The notes below the pieces were generated by a model that saw only the letters and a program-made list of their open reading frames with translations, had not been told where the DNA came from and did no database searches. The position numbers were made by a program, and so were the translations under genes. Positions 28,910-39,090 of a DNA stretch of 64,000 nt are shown here, piece after piece. How positions within the stretch are numbered: position 1 is the first letter of the stretch; every line of letters begins with the position of its first letter. Source of the stretch: Psychrobacter lutiphocae DSM 21542 (GTDB lineage Bacteria > Pseudomonadota > Gammaproteobacteria > Pseudomonadales > Moraxellaceae); NCBI RefSeq assembly GCF_000382145.1, contig NZ_KB907633.1:22084-86083 (forward strand), read 5' to 3'.

Positions 28910-30517
28910 TTAAAACAAATTGCTCAAAGCCAAATAACTAAGCATTGACATCACTGCCGCTGCTGGTAGCGTAACCACCCAAGCCAGTCCAATTGGTTTC
29001 ATCAGCCCCCAATTAGTATTTTTATTAACCATACCAATACCCAATACTGCACCAACTAAAACATGGGTACTAGATACTGGTAATCCAAGCATAGAAGCGC
29101 CCATTACTACTGCAGCTGCTGATAGTTCAGCAGAAAAGCCAGAGGCAGGATGCATTTGAGCCAAATTAGTGCCCACAGTTTGAATCACTTCTTTACCAAT
29201 AAACCACAGGCCGACAATTAACGCCACACCAAAGGTCACCATCACAGGTGTTGGTACAGCGGCTTCACTGGCAATGGCATTGGTCCGAATCACATCCATA
29301 ATGGCCGCAAACGGACCAACTGCGTTGGCAATATCATTGGCGCCATGACTAAAGGCAAATCCAGCTGCAGTAAATACCTGCATCCAACTAAATAAGATAA
29401 ATGTAGCACGAGTTAAATCTTCTTTTTGCTTACCCTTGATGCTCTTAGTATAAATAAAGGTAGTCAACCAAATGAGCGCACCGACCATAATCATCAGCAA
29501 AAAGCCATGTAAGGTAGTTAGACTAAAATCAACATTTTTAAGTCCTTTAAACACCACCATAGCAGTCATGACTACCCCACCAAATGCGGCAATCAAAGGT
29601 ACCCACTGGCGCAGTGCTTTTAGAGTATCAATACTGCTTCTTTCACGCTCAATGTCATATAGTTCGCGGTAGTATTCAGTTTCTAAATCATCACGCTCTG
29701 TGTCCTCATCTTTATAAATTTCTTGGTCACGGACCATTTTTGAGGTATATGACACCTGCAATGAGTCGGCTAACTCATTAACCCACTCTTTATGCTGTTT
29801 TTTTAGCACCTTTCTAGCAGCTTTTAACTCCTTGATACGCTCTTCGGCACGATCATTGTAATATAAAATATTAATTTTAATTTGTTTATACAAGGCATAG
29901 GCTAACAAACCGCCAAGCAACGGAGATAACACCCAAGACAGCGCAATTTGACCGATTTGATCCCATTGGACGGTTGAAAATGCCAGCTCTGTACCACCAA
30001 TTTGGATTCCCATCACAATAGAGCTACCAACCACACCACCAATAATGGAGTGCGTGGTCGATACAGGCAAACCTTTTTTGGTGGCGAATAATAGCCAAAA
30101 AGCGGCGGCAATTAGCGCAGATAACATGACGTAGATAAATTGATTTGGTTCAATGGGTAACCCATCAAGATCCACAATGCCTTTACGAATAGTATCTGTT
30201 ACCTCACCACCAGCAATAACCGCACCAGACACCTCAAAAATTGCCGCTACTGCCAGCGCTTGTGGAATCGTTAACGTGCCAGCACCGACAGAAGTACCAA
30301 AGGAGTTGGCTACATCGTTACCACCAATATTAAAGGCCATAAAAATGCCAAATACGGTAGCGACAATAAACAAAGAAGTTTGTTGGTGATTGGTATAATC
30401 TAAGCCCCACCAAACAAAGTATGCGGTTATGACGGCAAGAAACAAACCAAAAAACAAATTCGCTCTGCTTGAACCTTTAAAATAAGTATTGCTTGGTGTA
30501 GTTGACTTTGGAAGCAT
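28910..30517 (-). CDS. pitA: PiT family inorganic phosphate transporter
   Basis: 535-residue inner-membrane symporter for (metal-)phosphate. It has the two PiT repeats, each with a GANDIANA-type motif: FNIGGNDVANSFGTSVGAG in the first half and FSHGANDIANAVGPFAA in the second. The conserved GLPVSTTHSIIGGVVG and GLPVSSTHVLVGAVLG are also present. A large charged cytoplasmic loop (about 215-300) separates the halves. It is adjacent to the polyphosphate enzyme gene, which fits a shared role in phosphate handling. Confidence 0.95.
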   Translation of the reverse strand: MLPKSTTPSNTYFKGSSRANLFFGLFLAVITAYFVWWGLDYTNHQQTSLFIVATVFGIFMAFNIGGNDVANSFGTSVGAGTLTIPQALAVAAIFEVSGAVIAGGEVTDTIRKGIVDLDGLPIEPNQFIYVMLSALIAAAFWLLFATKKGLPVSTTHSIIGGVVGSSIVMGIQIGGTELAFSTVQWDQIGQIALSWVLSPLLGGLLAYALYKQIKINILYYNDRAEERIKELKAARKVLKKQHKEWVNELADSLQVSYTSKMVRDQEIYKDEDTERDDLETEYYRELYDIERERSSIDTLKALRQWVPLIAAFGGVVMTAMVVFKGLKNVDFSLTTLHGFLLMIMVGALIWLTTFIYTKSIKGKQKEDLTRATFILFSWMQVFTAAGFAFSHGANDIANAVGPFAAIMDVIRTNAIASEAAVPTPVMVTFGVALIVGLWFIGKEVIQTVGTNLAQMHPASGFSAELSAAAVVMGASMLGLPVSSTHVLVGAVLGIGMVNKNTNWGLMKPIGLAWVVTLPAAAVMSMLSYLALSNLF

Positions 30518-30550
30518 GATATTTTCTGAGCCAATCGGATGTTAAAATGT

Positions 30551-30575
30551 AAAACCCCGAATAGTCGGGGCTTCA
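30551..30575 (-). terminator. Hairpin terminator downstream of the PPK2 gene
   Basis: On the minus strand, GCCCCGA and TCGGGGT form a tight stem with a 4-nt loop followed by TTTTA. It is about 200 bp after the PPK2 gene and before pitA, so the two genes probably have separate transcripts. Confidence 0.7.
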
Positions 30576-30768
30576 ATGGATAAACACTTGCTATTACTAA
30601 TTAAACCACTTAACTATTATCATGGTACGAACTGAGGATATGTTTTTTTAATTGCTTATATATATACATTATACCCTTCTCTGTCAAAACTTGAAACTGT
30701 TGTTTTTGACCAAGTGCTTATTTGAATTGCTTACCTGTTTTTGATTTATATATTAATTTATATAATCG

Positions 30769-32427
30769 CTAACAGCTGATAACTTTTTCTAATTGCGCAA
30801 TCGCATGATCTAATACTGCCAAACGAGCGGTGCGCTTATCATTGGTCGCTACCACATGCCAAGGCGCATACTTGGTATTGGTGCGTGCTAACATATCAGC
30901 GGCAGCTTGTACATAATCTTGCCATTTGTCACGATTACGCCAGTCATCTTCAGTTAATTTAAATTGCTTGTGCGGTGTCTCTTTCCTATCTTCAAAACGC
31001 TCAAGCTGTTCCTGCTTATCAATTGCTAACCAATATTTGATAATAATAGTGCCTTTGTCCGCCAAATCGCGCTCCATACGATTGATCTCATCATAAGCAC
31101 GTTGCCAAGCATCATCACTGGCAAAGCCTTCAATACGCTCAACCAATACCCGTCCATACCAAGTCCTGTCGAAGATTGCTATACGGCTTAATCGCTCTTC
31201 TTTTCTGCTAGGCGTAAGCTCTGGCATCCGCTTCCAAAAGCGCCACAAATAAGGGTATTGTAGCTCTATTTGACTCGGTGCTGAAATATTATAAATTTGA
31301 TATTCTCGAGGATCTAGTGGCGACACTAAACGCTTAATAGCACCACCTTTACCAGCAGCATCCATTCCCTCAAAAGCAAAAATAACATGATGATGCTCAC
31401 CAACACAACCAGCACCCCTAGCTCGCAGTAGCTCGGCTAATCTAGCCTGCTTTTTGGCCAATGACTTATGATAGTCAGACTTGGTCAAATCAGGGTCATC
31501 TATGTCCGTTAATTTATCTGGTACATCTGCCCATGAAAAGGCAGCATTCATATTGCGTGACACATTAGCCATTAGTGGATGGTTGCTGTCATGTTGCTGA
31601 CTACTTATTAACGCCGCTTGTGCCGCATGTAATACCTCATGGCAAAACTCAACACTGGCTTGCTGATTATAACCTTGATCTTTATAGGCTTTCTTTTTAG
31701 CTTTTTTATCATCAGCTTCACTACCATCTATAATAACCCAGTTTTGTTGCTGACTTAGAATAACTTTGGCAATTTCATTAAACTTTTTTACCATTTTTTT
31801 GTCATGCCAATCCATATTATAGAGCCAATATGGATCTTGTTTGTCGTCTTTTAGACGCAACTTCAAGGTGTCTTCATCGATATGAAACCAACATTTTAAT
31901 AACTTAGTATGATTATTGGCCAAATCTGCTTCAAACTCTGTCAAGATATTCAACTGAGTACGCAGGTATATCTCCCATTCTGGTGGTTCTTGTAGATCTT
32001 TGTTCTTATCTTTATTTTTCTTACCCTGCTGCATCCGTTGCAACGTTTCTTGGATTAAGTCAGCATACCAGTTGCCAAAGTAAGCAGTGATATTGCCATG
32101 TCGTGGCAGTTTGCCAACATGAGTTTGCCAAATGGGCTCATACTCACTTGGCTGTGTGCCAGTACAAGCTTCAATGTTGAGCAGCCTTGGATCTACCCAT
32201 TGACGAAGTTGGGTAACTGCTGCTCCTTTACCAGACAACTCCATACCATTGACTAAGACCAATAGGCCAGTGGCTTGTCCTTGTTGTCGAGTTTCACGTA
32301 ATGCATACTGGGCTTTAACCAATTCAAACCGTAGTTGATCTTCATCCATATGAAAGGTGCTTAACGGATCTGCTTCGATAAATAACTCATTGTTATGAAA
32401 ATTGGCATTGTCATCTTTTTTTGACAT
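30769..32427 (-). CDS. pap: Polyphosphate:AMP phosphotransferase, two PPK2 domains (class II)
   Basis: 552 residues. Two PPK2 domains lie in tandem, each with a P-loop: GMELSGKGAAVTQL near residue 55 and GMDAAGKGGAIKRL in the second half. Only the second keeps a full Walker B/lid (FDRTWYGRVLVERIEGF), as in class II enzymes that convert AMP to ADP with polyphosphate. I chose the ATG at 32427 (MSKKDD) because AAGGA lies eight bases before it; three codons upstream is another ATG. Confidence 0.92.
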   Translation of the reverse strand: MSKKDDNANFHNNELFIEADPLSTFHMDEDQLRFELVKAQYALRETRQQGQATGLLVLVNGMELSGKGAAVTQLRQWVDPRLLNIEACTGTQPSEYEPIWQTHVGKLPRHGNITAYFGNWYADLIQETLQRMQQGKKNKDKNKDLQEPPEWEIYLRTQLNILTEFEADLANNHTKLLKCWFHIDEDTLKLRLKDDKQDPYWLYNMDWHDKKMVKKFNEIAKVILSQQQNWVIIDGSEADDKKAKKKAYKDQGYNQQASVEFCHEVLHAAQAALISSQQHDSNHPLMANVSRNMNAAFSWADVPDKLTDIDDPDLTKSDYHKSLAKKQARLAELLRARGAGCVGEHHHVIFAFEGMDAAGKGGAIKRLVSPLDPREYQIYNISAPSQIELQYPYLWRFWKRMPELTPSRKEERLSRIAIFDRTWYGRVLVERIEGFASDDAWQRAYDEINRMERDLADKGTIIIKYWLAIDKQEQLERFEDRKETPHKQFKLTEDDWRNRDKWQDYVQAAADMLARTNTKYAPWHVVATNDKRTARLAVLDHAIAQLEKVISC

Positions 32428-32624
32428 TATATTCATCCTTACTTTTATGCTTTGGTTTTAGTTGTTATGGTTTGATGTTCACTGTTTAAGTTATCAAGTT
32501 TTTATTACGATTGTATTTTGATTGTTTTGTATTTTACTTGTATGATTGCGTGAAAAGACTCAAGTTATAGATTTGATATCTTCTGACGTTAACTTATAGT
32601 AATATAATTAGCAGTTATACACTC

Positions 32625-32660
32625 AGGGGTAAGTAGTCATATAGGGGTAAGTAGTCATAG
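32625..32660. repeat. Tandem repeat, 2 x 18 bp
   Basis: AGGGGTAAGTAGTCATAT in two copies, in the 520-bp divergent spacer between the PPK2 gene and the 32948 gene. Confidence 0.88.
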
Positions 32661-32767
32661 ATTAAGGGGAAAAATAGACGCTTAGCAAGACAAAAATGCA
32701 GTCTAATCTTATTCCACAGATAAAGACTATACGACCCCATCTCATTCTAACTTTCCATTTTTACCTT

Positions 32768-32812
32768 TAATACCATATTTTGTAATACCATATTTTGTAA
32801 TACTAAATTTTA
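32768..32812. repeat. Tandem repeat, 15-bp unit, about 2.5 copies
   Basis: TAATACCATATTTTG twice, then a diverged copy, in the same spacer. Apart from the two arrays the spacer shows nothing recognisable. Confidence 0.85.
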
Positions 32813-32947
32813 ATATAAGATATGCCTGCGAATGCACGTACCACTATAAATACAGGTAAAAAAATACACGCACTACTATAATCGACTTAACAAGCGTAGG
32901 TTATTATTCAGAATTAGTATCACTTAAAAAAATCTAGGAGTTTACCT

Positions 32948-33625
32948 ATGTCCGCATTATCTAAGCTTGGTGTTGAGCTACAACAATTTTGGCAACTACC
33001 TCATCATAACAATCCAGAGTTGGCACAAAAGCTACAACAAGTCCAAGCTTGGCAAAAAGACCGTATTCGTCAAACCCATGCCACCTTGTTTTCAGAACCC
33101 AAAAACAAGCCAATGGCAGAATACTTTTTAAATCATCTATACGGTGGCGATACGCTTAATCAAATTGTCAGCCAGCTTGAAAGAATTGTACCCAAAGCAC
33201 GCAAACTTGAAAAGCTTGCCCCTTCAGCAGCACTAGAAACAGGAACGCTAGGCGTTGAAACCGCTATCACCTCAACCAAGCTCGACCTCAAATTAGCCGA
33301 GTGGTTAGTTGCCAATGATTTGCCAGTGACTGCTGATAATATGCATGCTGCATACCTAGCAGTTAATGATGAGAGCGCCCGTCGTCAACAAATTGAAGAC
33401 TTAAAGCAAGTTTGTTACCGTAGTGACAAATATTTAAACTCTTTTATTTTGCAAAAAGCATTTAAATTGGCCAAAAGACAGGCTTACAAACATAACTTAC
33501 AACCTTTATATGACTTTATTGACGCAGGATTTGCTGCTATGAAGCCGCTAAAAAGTGTCGCCAGCTTTATTGATCCATTTTGTGAGCGTGAGCTACAAAT
33601 TATCGCTGATGTACACCAAAAATAG
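32948..33625 (+). CDS. Conserved hypothetical, FFLEELY-motif-like protein
   Basis: 225 residues, soluble and almost entirely helical in appearance. The segment PMAEYFLNHLYGGD near residue 55 resembles the FFLEE-LYG motif for which a family of uncharacterised gammaproteobacterial proteins is named. An ATCTAGGAG ribosome binding site supports the start. It lies 87 bp ahead of ubiE on the same strand and may share its transcript. Role unknown. Confidence 0.7.
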   Translation: MSALSKLGVELQQFWQLPHHNNPELAQKLQQVQAWQKDRIRQTHATLFSEPKNKPMAEYFLNHLYGGDTLNQIVSQLERIVPKARKLEKLAPSAALETGTLGVETAITSTKLDLKLAEWLVANDLPVTADNMHAAYLAVNDESARRQQIEDLKQVCYRSDKYLNSFILQKAFKLAKRQAYKHNLQPLYDFIDAGFAAMKPLKSVASFIDPFCERELQIIADVHQK

Positions 33626-33712
33626 AATAACAAATCCAAATGGCCGACTAATACAAGCCATATTGAATTCAAGATATCGATAAAATTAAAGTAGTTAACC
33701 AAGGATTTATTT

Positions 33713-34873
33713 ATGAGCCAATCAGTTACTTCAGCGCATGATACCAAGCAAACAGAGCATAGCAGTCAAGCCAGCCACACACCGCAAGCCAATACTAGCG
33801 ATATACAAACTCAGCTTGTTGAAAAAACCCTTGATGAGCAGCAACAAACCAATGCCAAAGTGCAACAAGCGCTACAAGGCAACTCAGCTCAGCTTAATTT
33901 AGACTCTACTAGTGGCAAAAAAACGGTACTCAACGACCAGTTTAGCAATGTCTCTGAACTACCTGTGGGCACACCACAAGGTCAACAAGCGACTCTGCCT
34001 TTTCAAAGCAGTGCGCAATCGTCTCAAAGCGCTACAAATACTCACACTGTCAGCTCAATAACAGCAAACACTCTGCCCCGCTTTAACCCAAAAGATGATA
34101 TTCACAATCCGCACACACCAGATACAGATGGCTTAGAGGAAACCCACTTTGGCTTTAAAAAAGTGAAAAAAGCAGAAAAACAAGCCAAAGTTGCTGATGT
34201 CTTTACCTCAGTTGCCAAAAAGTATGACATTATGAATGATCTAATGTCGTTTGGTATTCACCGCTTATGGAAACGTTATGCCATCAGTTTATCTGGTGTG
34301 CGCACTGGACAACATGTATTAGATATTGCTGGCGGTACTGGCGACTTGGCCAAAGTCTTTAGCCGTGAGGTCGGCAGCAGTGGTAAAGTAGTATTATCAG
34401 ATATTAATGCAGCCATGTTGGATGTGGGTCGTGAGCGCCTAATTAATGCTGGTTGTAACAATGTCGATTTTGTACTTGCCAACGCTGAAACCTTAGCACC
34501 ATTTGAAGACAATAGCTTTGATCTATTGACCATTAGCTTTGGACTACGCAACGTAACTGATAAAGATGCTGCCTTACGTGCAATGTACCGAGTATTAAAG
34601 CCAGGTGGTCGTTTATTAATTTTAGAATTCTCAAAGCCTGTGTTTGAGCCACTATCAAAGGCCTATGATATTTATTCGTTTACTGCACTACCACTTATGG
34701 GCAAACTGGTGGCAAATGATGCCGAAAGCTATCAGTATTTGGCTGAGTCTATTCGTATGCATCCAGATCAGCAAACACTAAAAACCATGATGGAAGATGC
34801 CGGCTTTGTAAACTGCGATTATCATAACCTAACCGCTGGCATCGTAGCTGTACATCGTGGCTTTAAAAAATAA
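33713..34873 (+). CDS. ubiE: Ubiquinone/menaquinone C-methyltransferase UbiE with a 140-residue N-terminal extension
   Basis: SAM-dependent C-methyltransferase of quinone synthesis. The catalytic part starts near residue 144 (THFGFKKV) and shows [22 protein letters not shown], motif [15 protein letters not shown] (202-215), and the C-terminal [16 protein letters not shown]. Residues 1-140 are Gln/Ser/Thr/Asn-rich low complexity with no methionine after Met1. The ATG at 33713 has AAGGA in front, so the extension appears to be translated. UbiE is normally about 250 residues. First gene of ubiE-J-B. Confidence 0.93.
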   Translation: MSQSVTSAHDTKQTEHSSQASHTPQANTSDIQTQLVEKTLDEQQQTNAKVQQALQGNSAQLNLDSTSGKKTVLNDQFSNVSELPVGTPQGQQATLPFQSSAQSSQSATNTHTVSSITANTLPRFNPKDDIHNPHTPDTDGLEETHFGFKKVKKAEKQAKVADVFTSVAKKYDIMNDLMSFGIHRLWKRYAISLSGVRTGQHVLDIAGGTGDLAKVFSREVGSSGKVVLSDINAAMLDVGRERLINAGCNNVDFVLANAETLAPFEDNSFDLLTISFGLRNVTDKDAALRAMYRVLKPGGRLLILEFSKPVFEPLSKAYDIYSFTALPLMGKLVANDAESYQYLAESIRMHPDQQTLKTMMEDAGFVNCDYHNLTAGIVAVHRGFKK

Positions 34874-35051
34874 CCAACTATTTACCTCACTCTCAACTCT
34901 TAGCATAGACTGTTGCTTTAGCTCAGCATATTTGATTAAAGTTACGTTTTTCTGGGTAAAAAGCACCAGTCTAAATCGAGTCTTCATAAGCTGAGCATGA
35001 GGTATTGTGATGAGCATGAGGTATTGTAAATAGTAACTTAGGCAAAACACT

Positions 35052-35774
35052 ATGATTACCGTTTTACTTTTAACTGCAGTAGAAAAGCTAATAAATGTTG
35101 CTATTTTGAGCGACCAAACGACCAAAGCAGGCTTAACCGATTTGACAGGTAAGGTGCTTCGCTTAACCATGATGACACCTAAATTCAATGTCGACATTCA
35201 TTTTCATGATGACCATATCCGCTTTGAGCCAGTCAAATACAGCGCATACGACCTGTATGAGACGCCTAATGATGCTCAAGATGAGCGTTCACAAGCGTGG
35301 CAACAGTATGCAGCCATTGGTAATATACAGCCTGATTGTACGATCAAAGTTGATAATATCGCCGAGTTGCTTAATCTAATGCGTGATGCAGGTGGCAATC
35401 TGCCGATTGAAGGTGACTATAAGATACTGATGCACTTAAAGCAGCTAATTGCAGGCTTTAATCCCGATATTGCAGGTCAACTTGAACCTCTTATTGGTAG
35501 CTCGTTATCTATGCAACTGGACCTGTTAATAAAATTTTTAAAAGGAAATGTGTCTCACAGTGCCAAACACGCCTTTAATGATGTCGCAGACTGGGCTAAT
35601 GATGTCGCAGGCAATGCACCACCAGATCCTGATGAAGACGCTGAAATTACAGACCTAAAGCAACAGTTGCTTAAATTGCGCTCAGATATCGAGCGTGAAG
35701 AAGCGCGCTTGGCAATGATTAAGGCAGAACAAGCCAAAGTACTTGCTCGGTTACAACAGGAAACAAACCGTTAA
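35052..35774 (+). CDS. ubiJ: Ubiquinone biosynthesis accessory factor UbiJ
   Basis: 240 residues. It has an N-terminal SCP2-like lipid-binding domain (about 20-130, GKVLRLTMMTPKFNVDIHFHDD), then a helical part and a C-terminal coiled coil (about 205-238, DLKQQLLKLRSDIEREEARL). In relatives UbiJ organises the soluble Ubi complex and binds lipid intermediates. Its place between ubiE and ubiB is diagnostic. Confidence 0.9.
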   Translation: MITVLLLTAVEKLINVAILSDQTTKAGLTDLTGKVLRLTMMTPKFNVDIHFHDDHIRFEPVKYSAYDLYETPNDAQDERSQAWQQYAAIGNIQPDCTIKVDNIAELLNLMRDAGGNLPIEGDYKILMHLKQLIAGFNPDIAGQLEPLIGSSLSMQLDLLIKFLKGNVSHSAKHAFNDVADWANDVAGNAPPDPDEDAEITDLKQQLLKLRSDIEREEARLAMIKAEQAKVLARLQQETNR

Positions 35775-35898
35775 CAGCTCTCGTTACTGGCTATGGTTTG
35801 GTATTTACGACCCTTTTTTCCTAATAAGCCGTCTTTACGAAAAGGTGGCTTTATTTTCACTTTTAAACTTTTAAAACTTTATAACTGGGTGGCTTTAC

Positions 35899-37542
35899 AT
35901 GCTGTTAACTCATCGAAAACGTCTGTTTCAACTGTGGCGCATAGCTGCACATTACCGCCTAGATACTCATTTACCACTAGCAGACACCCCACAGCTACAA
36001 CCGATTGCCAAAATGATCAAAGCGCATCCAGCAGCTTGGGGCAAAAAACATCAGCCTAATGGGGTCAAGCTGGCATTAGAGGACATGGGTACCTTGTTTT
36101 TAAAACTAGGTCAGCTGCTCTCTACTCGTCGTGATCTTGTTACCCCTGATATTATCGAACAATTGGTACAGCTACAAGATAGAGTCAAGCCTTTTGATGT
36201 CGATATCGTGATTGCCCAAATTCAAGATAGTAAGCATGGTTTAGGGCAAAGCTTAAATACTCTGTTTACCCGCTTTGATACTAAGCCGTTGGCAGCTGCC
36301 TCTATTGCACAAGTGCATACCGCCGCTTTGCATGATGGACGCGAAGTGGTAGTAAAAGTGGTACGTCCTGATATTCGAGATCAGATTGTGGCAGATTTTG
36401 AGCTACTCCGTGATATGGCGCAATGGGCTTCGGCACGTATTGAAGCTGCCCGTGCTGTACGTATTATTGAAGTCGTAGAAGACTACCGCCAAATTATGCT
36501 CAATGAGTTGGACTTGAACTTCGAAGCAGACAATACTACCAAGATGCGTAACAACTTCTTAGGTTCAACCATGATGTATGTACCAGAGGTCTATGCTGCT
36601 TCAAAAAATGTCATGGTTATGGAACGCATCCAAGGTGTGCCTATCTCTCAAACTCAGGTCTTCGATGATCTAGGCTATGATAGAGCAGCATTGGCAGAAA
36701 AAGGGCTTACCATCTTTTTTACCCAAGTGTTCCGAGATAACTTCTTTCATGCTGACATGCATCCTGGCAACGTTTTTGTTGAAATCTTGCCTGAAGAGAC
36801 TCCAGAGCCATACCGCCACTACCCACGCTATATTGGTCTAGACTGTGCCATTATGGGTGAGCTGTCCAATGAAGACCAGATGATAGTGGCTCGTATGTTG
36901 CTGGCGGTGATGAACAACAATTTTGCTAACTTAGTCGATATTGTCAGTCGCGCTGGTTGGATTCCACCCAATACTGACAAACACGCCTTGACCCGTGATA
37001 TGCGCCGTACCGTTGCACCTATGGTATTAAAGCCGATTAATGAGATCGACTTTGCTGGCGTGTTAATGCAGATTTTAGATATCGCTCGTCGCCATCATAT
37101 GAGTATCCCACCACAGCTGGTGTTGCTATTAAAAACCTTGGTTCATGTTGAGGGGCTAGGTCGTGATTTATACCCAGAGCTTGATATTTGGTCATTGGCC
37201 AAGCCGATCTTAACCAGTTGGGTTAAAGAACAGCTAGATCCTGTCCATAATATGCGCAAATTACGCGAACAGTTGCCTGAGCTGATGCTATCTACGGCCC
37301 AAATCCCCAAACTACTAGATCAGGGTATCCAGAGCATGGCCTCACAAGGTGCTAGACAAGATCAACAGTTAAGAGAGATCCAGCAAATTCGTGCTGACAT
37401 GCTTAATGACAGACGCCGCGATTGGATTGCGTTATCTGGCTTTGCTATTAGTATTGCGCTTGCCACACAAGTTATTGGTTGGTTATCGCCTATTTTTTAC
37501 TTATTGGCTATTTGCTTTGTAATATGGCGCATACTAGGATAA
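35899..37542 (+). CDS. ubiB: Ubiquinone biosynthesis regulatory kinase-like protein UbiB
   Basis: 547-residue atypical ABC1/ADCK kinase. It has the KxGQ motif (LFLKLGQLLSTRRDLVTPDI), the Ala-rich loop AAASIAQVHTA, the invariant lysine region VVVKVVRP, the catalytic-loop DNFFHADMHPGNVF, and DFG-like YIGLDCAIMG. Two C-terminal membrane helices (about 500-545) match UbiB. It completes ubiE-J-B, which supplies the ubiquinone used by the bc1 complex encoded at 21-23.6 kb. Confidence 0.95.
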   Translation: MLLTHRKRLFQLWRIAAHYRLDTHLPLADTPQLQPIAKMIKAHPAAWGKKHQPNGVKLALEDMGTLFLKLGQLLSTRRDLVTPDIIEQLVQLQDRVKPFDVDIVIAQIQDSKHGLGQSLNTLFTRFDTKPLAAASIAQVHTAALHDGREVVVKVVRPDIRDQIVADFELLRDMAQWASARIEAARAVRIIEVVEDYRQIMLNELDLNFEADNTTKMRNNFLGSTMMYVPEVYAASKNVMVMERIQGVPISQTQVFDDLGYDRAALAEKGLTIFFTQVFRDNFFHADMHPGNVFVEILPEETPEPYRHYPRYIGLDCAIMGELSNEDQMIVARMLLAVMNNNFANLVDIVSRAGWIPPNTDKHALTRDMRRTVAPMVLKPINEIDFAGVLMQILDIARRHHMSIPPQLVLLLKTLVHVEGLGRDLYPELDIWSLAKPILTSWVKEQLDPVHNMRKLREQLPELMLSTAQIPKLLDQGIQSMASQGARQDQQLREIQQIRADMLNDRRRDWIALSGFAISIALATQVIGWLSPIFYLLAICFVIWRILG

Positions 37543-37736
37543 TGCCTTTATCTGGTATGACAATGTCAGTTAGAGAATAACACCCTCAGCTAGGTGGTAG
37601 CCCTCAGCCTGTATCATTAAGGATATGTTGAGGATAGTTAAAATAAAATCATACCAAAACTTGGGCATATCCTTAATACAGCCCTTTATATTTATTGTTA
37701 TAGAATATTTATTGTTATATTAAGTGAGAGGTGTTC

Positions 37737-38915
37737 ATGCGTCATGCGACTATCACCATAGATCAAACTGCCTTAACCCATAATCTTAACCACGTTAAAC
37801 ACCGTATTCCTGCAACCACTAAGATACTAGCCATGGTTAAAGCTAACGCCTATGGTCATGGTGTCGAGGCTTGCCTACCAGCACTACAACAAGCAGATGC
37901 TCTGGGTGTGGCTTGCTTTAGCGAGGCGCAACAATTACGCTCATTGGGTTGGAACAAAGATATTGTGTTGATTGAAGGTGTTTTTAGTGAAAATGAATGG
38001 CAGCAATCACTACAAGCCACCTGCCAAAGCATCATCCATCATCATCATCAAGCTAACTGGGCGCTGAGTCATGTTCCTAATGTTAGCTCGCCATGTCGTA
38101 CGCTTTGGCTAAAACTAAATACAGGAATGAACCGTCTAGGATTTGAGCCTAATGAATTGGTGGCTGTGGCCAAGCCTTTAGTAGCAGCAGGCTATCAGCT
38201 AATCTTAACCAGCCATTTTGCCAATGCTGACACCCCATTACATCCATCAAATACTCAACAAATCGACACCTTCAACCAAGTATTAAAGATGCTAAAAGCA
38301 CAGGTAGATGCCAATACTAAGGCTTCTTTATGCAACTCAGCTGGTATTATCAACTTTCCACAATGTCACTTTGACTGGGTACGTCCAGGTATCATGCTCT
38401 ATGGCAGTACTCCATTAGAAGCGGTCAGCGCTGATAACTTACAGTTAAAGCCAGTGATGACATTTAGCGCTCGCATAATGGCCATTCACCATATCGCAGC
38501 TGGTAGCTCAGTCGGCTATGGCAGTCGCTTTGTCGCCAATCGCCCTATGCTAAAAGGCATTGTCAGCATTGGATATGGTGATGGTTATCCTCGTGTAGTT
38601 GATGGCTCAGCTTGGGTCAGCTTGCATCCACAAAAGCTGCCATCAGACACTAACAACACAGCTGAAAATCAGTCGTTACAAGCTTATCGCTGTCCTGTCA
38701 TTGGTCGGGTAGCGATGGATATGATTGCTATTGATTTGACCGACGTGCCAAATCCTCAAGTAGGGGACCGTATTAGTCTATGGGGCGATACATTGAAAGG
38801 TGCGCCTAGTGTTGACGATATTGCTCACTCAGCACACACCTTAGGTTATGAGCTGCTGTGCCGCGTCACGCAAAGACCGATTCGAAAAGTCCTTACAGCA
38901 AGCATCACAGAATAA
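37737..38915 (+). CDS. alr: Alanine racemase
   Basis: PLP enzyme making D-alanine for peptidoglycan. From the ATG at 37737 (GAGAGG just upstream; an upstream GTG at 37731 is less likely) it has 392 residues. The PLP lysine is K35 in MVKANAYGHG. Also present are LNTGMNRLGF, RPGIMLYG, the catalytic-tyrosine region SVGYGSRF, and RVAMDMIAIDLTD. A 12-residue Asn/Thr-rich loop sits before the last domain segment. Confidence 0.95.
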   Translation: MRHATITIDQTALTHNLNHVKHRIPATTKILAMVKANAYGHGVEACLPALQQADALGVACFSEAQQLRSLGWNKDIVLIEGVFSENEWQQSLQATCQSIIHHHHQANWALSHVPNVSSPCRTLWLKLNTGMNRLGFEPNELVAVAKPLVAAGYQLILTSHFANADTPLHPSNTQQIDTFNQVLKMLKAQVDANTKASLCNSAGIINFPQCHFDWVRPGIMLYGSTPLEAVSADNLQLKPVMTFSARIMAIHHIAAGSSVGYGSRFVANRPMLKGIVSIGYGDGYPRVVDGSAWVSLHPQKLPSDTNNTAENQSLQAYRCPVIGRVAMDMIAIDLTDVPNPQVGDRISLWGDTLKGAPSVDDIAHSAHTLGYELLCRVTQRPIRKVLTASITE

Positions 38916-39090
38916 ATTAATAAAAAGCACGGTTAACTGTTTTCACCCTGCTATAAATTTGGTTATACTGACAGTTTACTAGGGCTATTTATTTTGCTAT
39001 TGATTTTCAATAACCCCAACTCATTTTTCAAAAAAACCCAACGGTTTAAATTTTATTCATTTTAATGTCTAATCATTTAAAGAGAACCTC

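Noticed and set aside
30680..30710. Pho box near the phosphate transporter
   Set aside because: CTGTCA and CTGTTG half-sites occur but with wrong spacing and on the strand opposite to the gene.
39040..39070. ArgR box upstream of argF
   Set aside because: The AT-rich partial palindrome TTAAATTTTATTCATTTTAA has too many mismatches to the ARG-box consensus to call.
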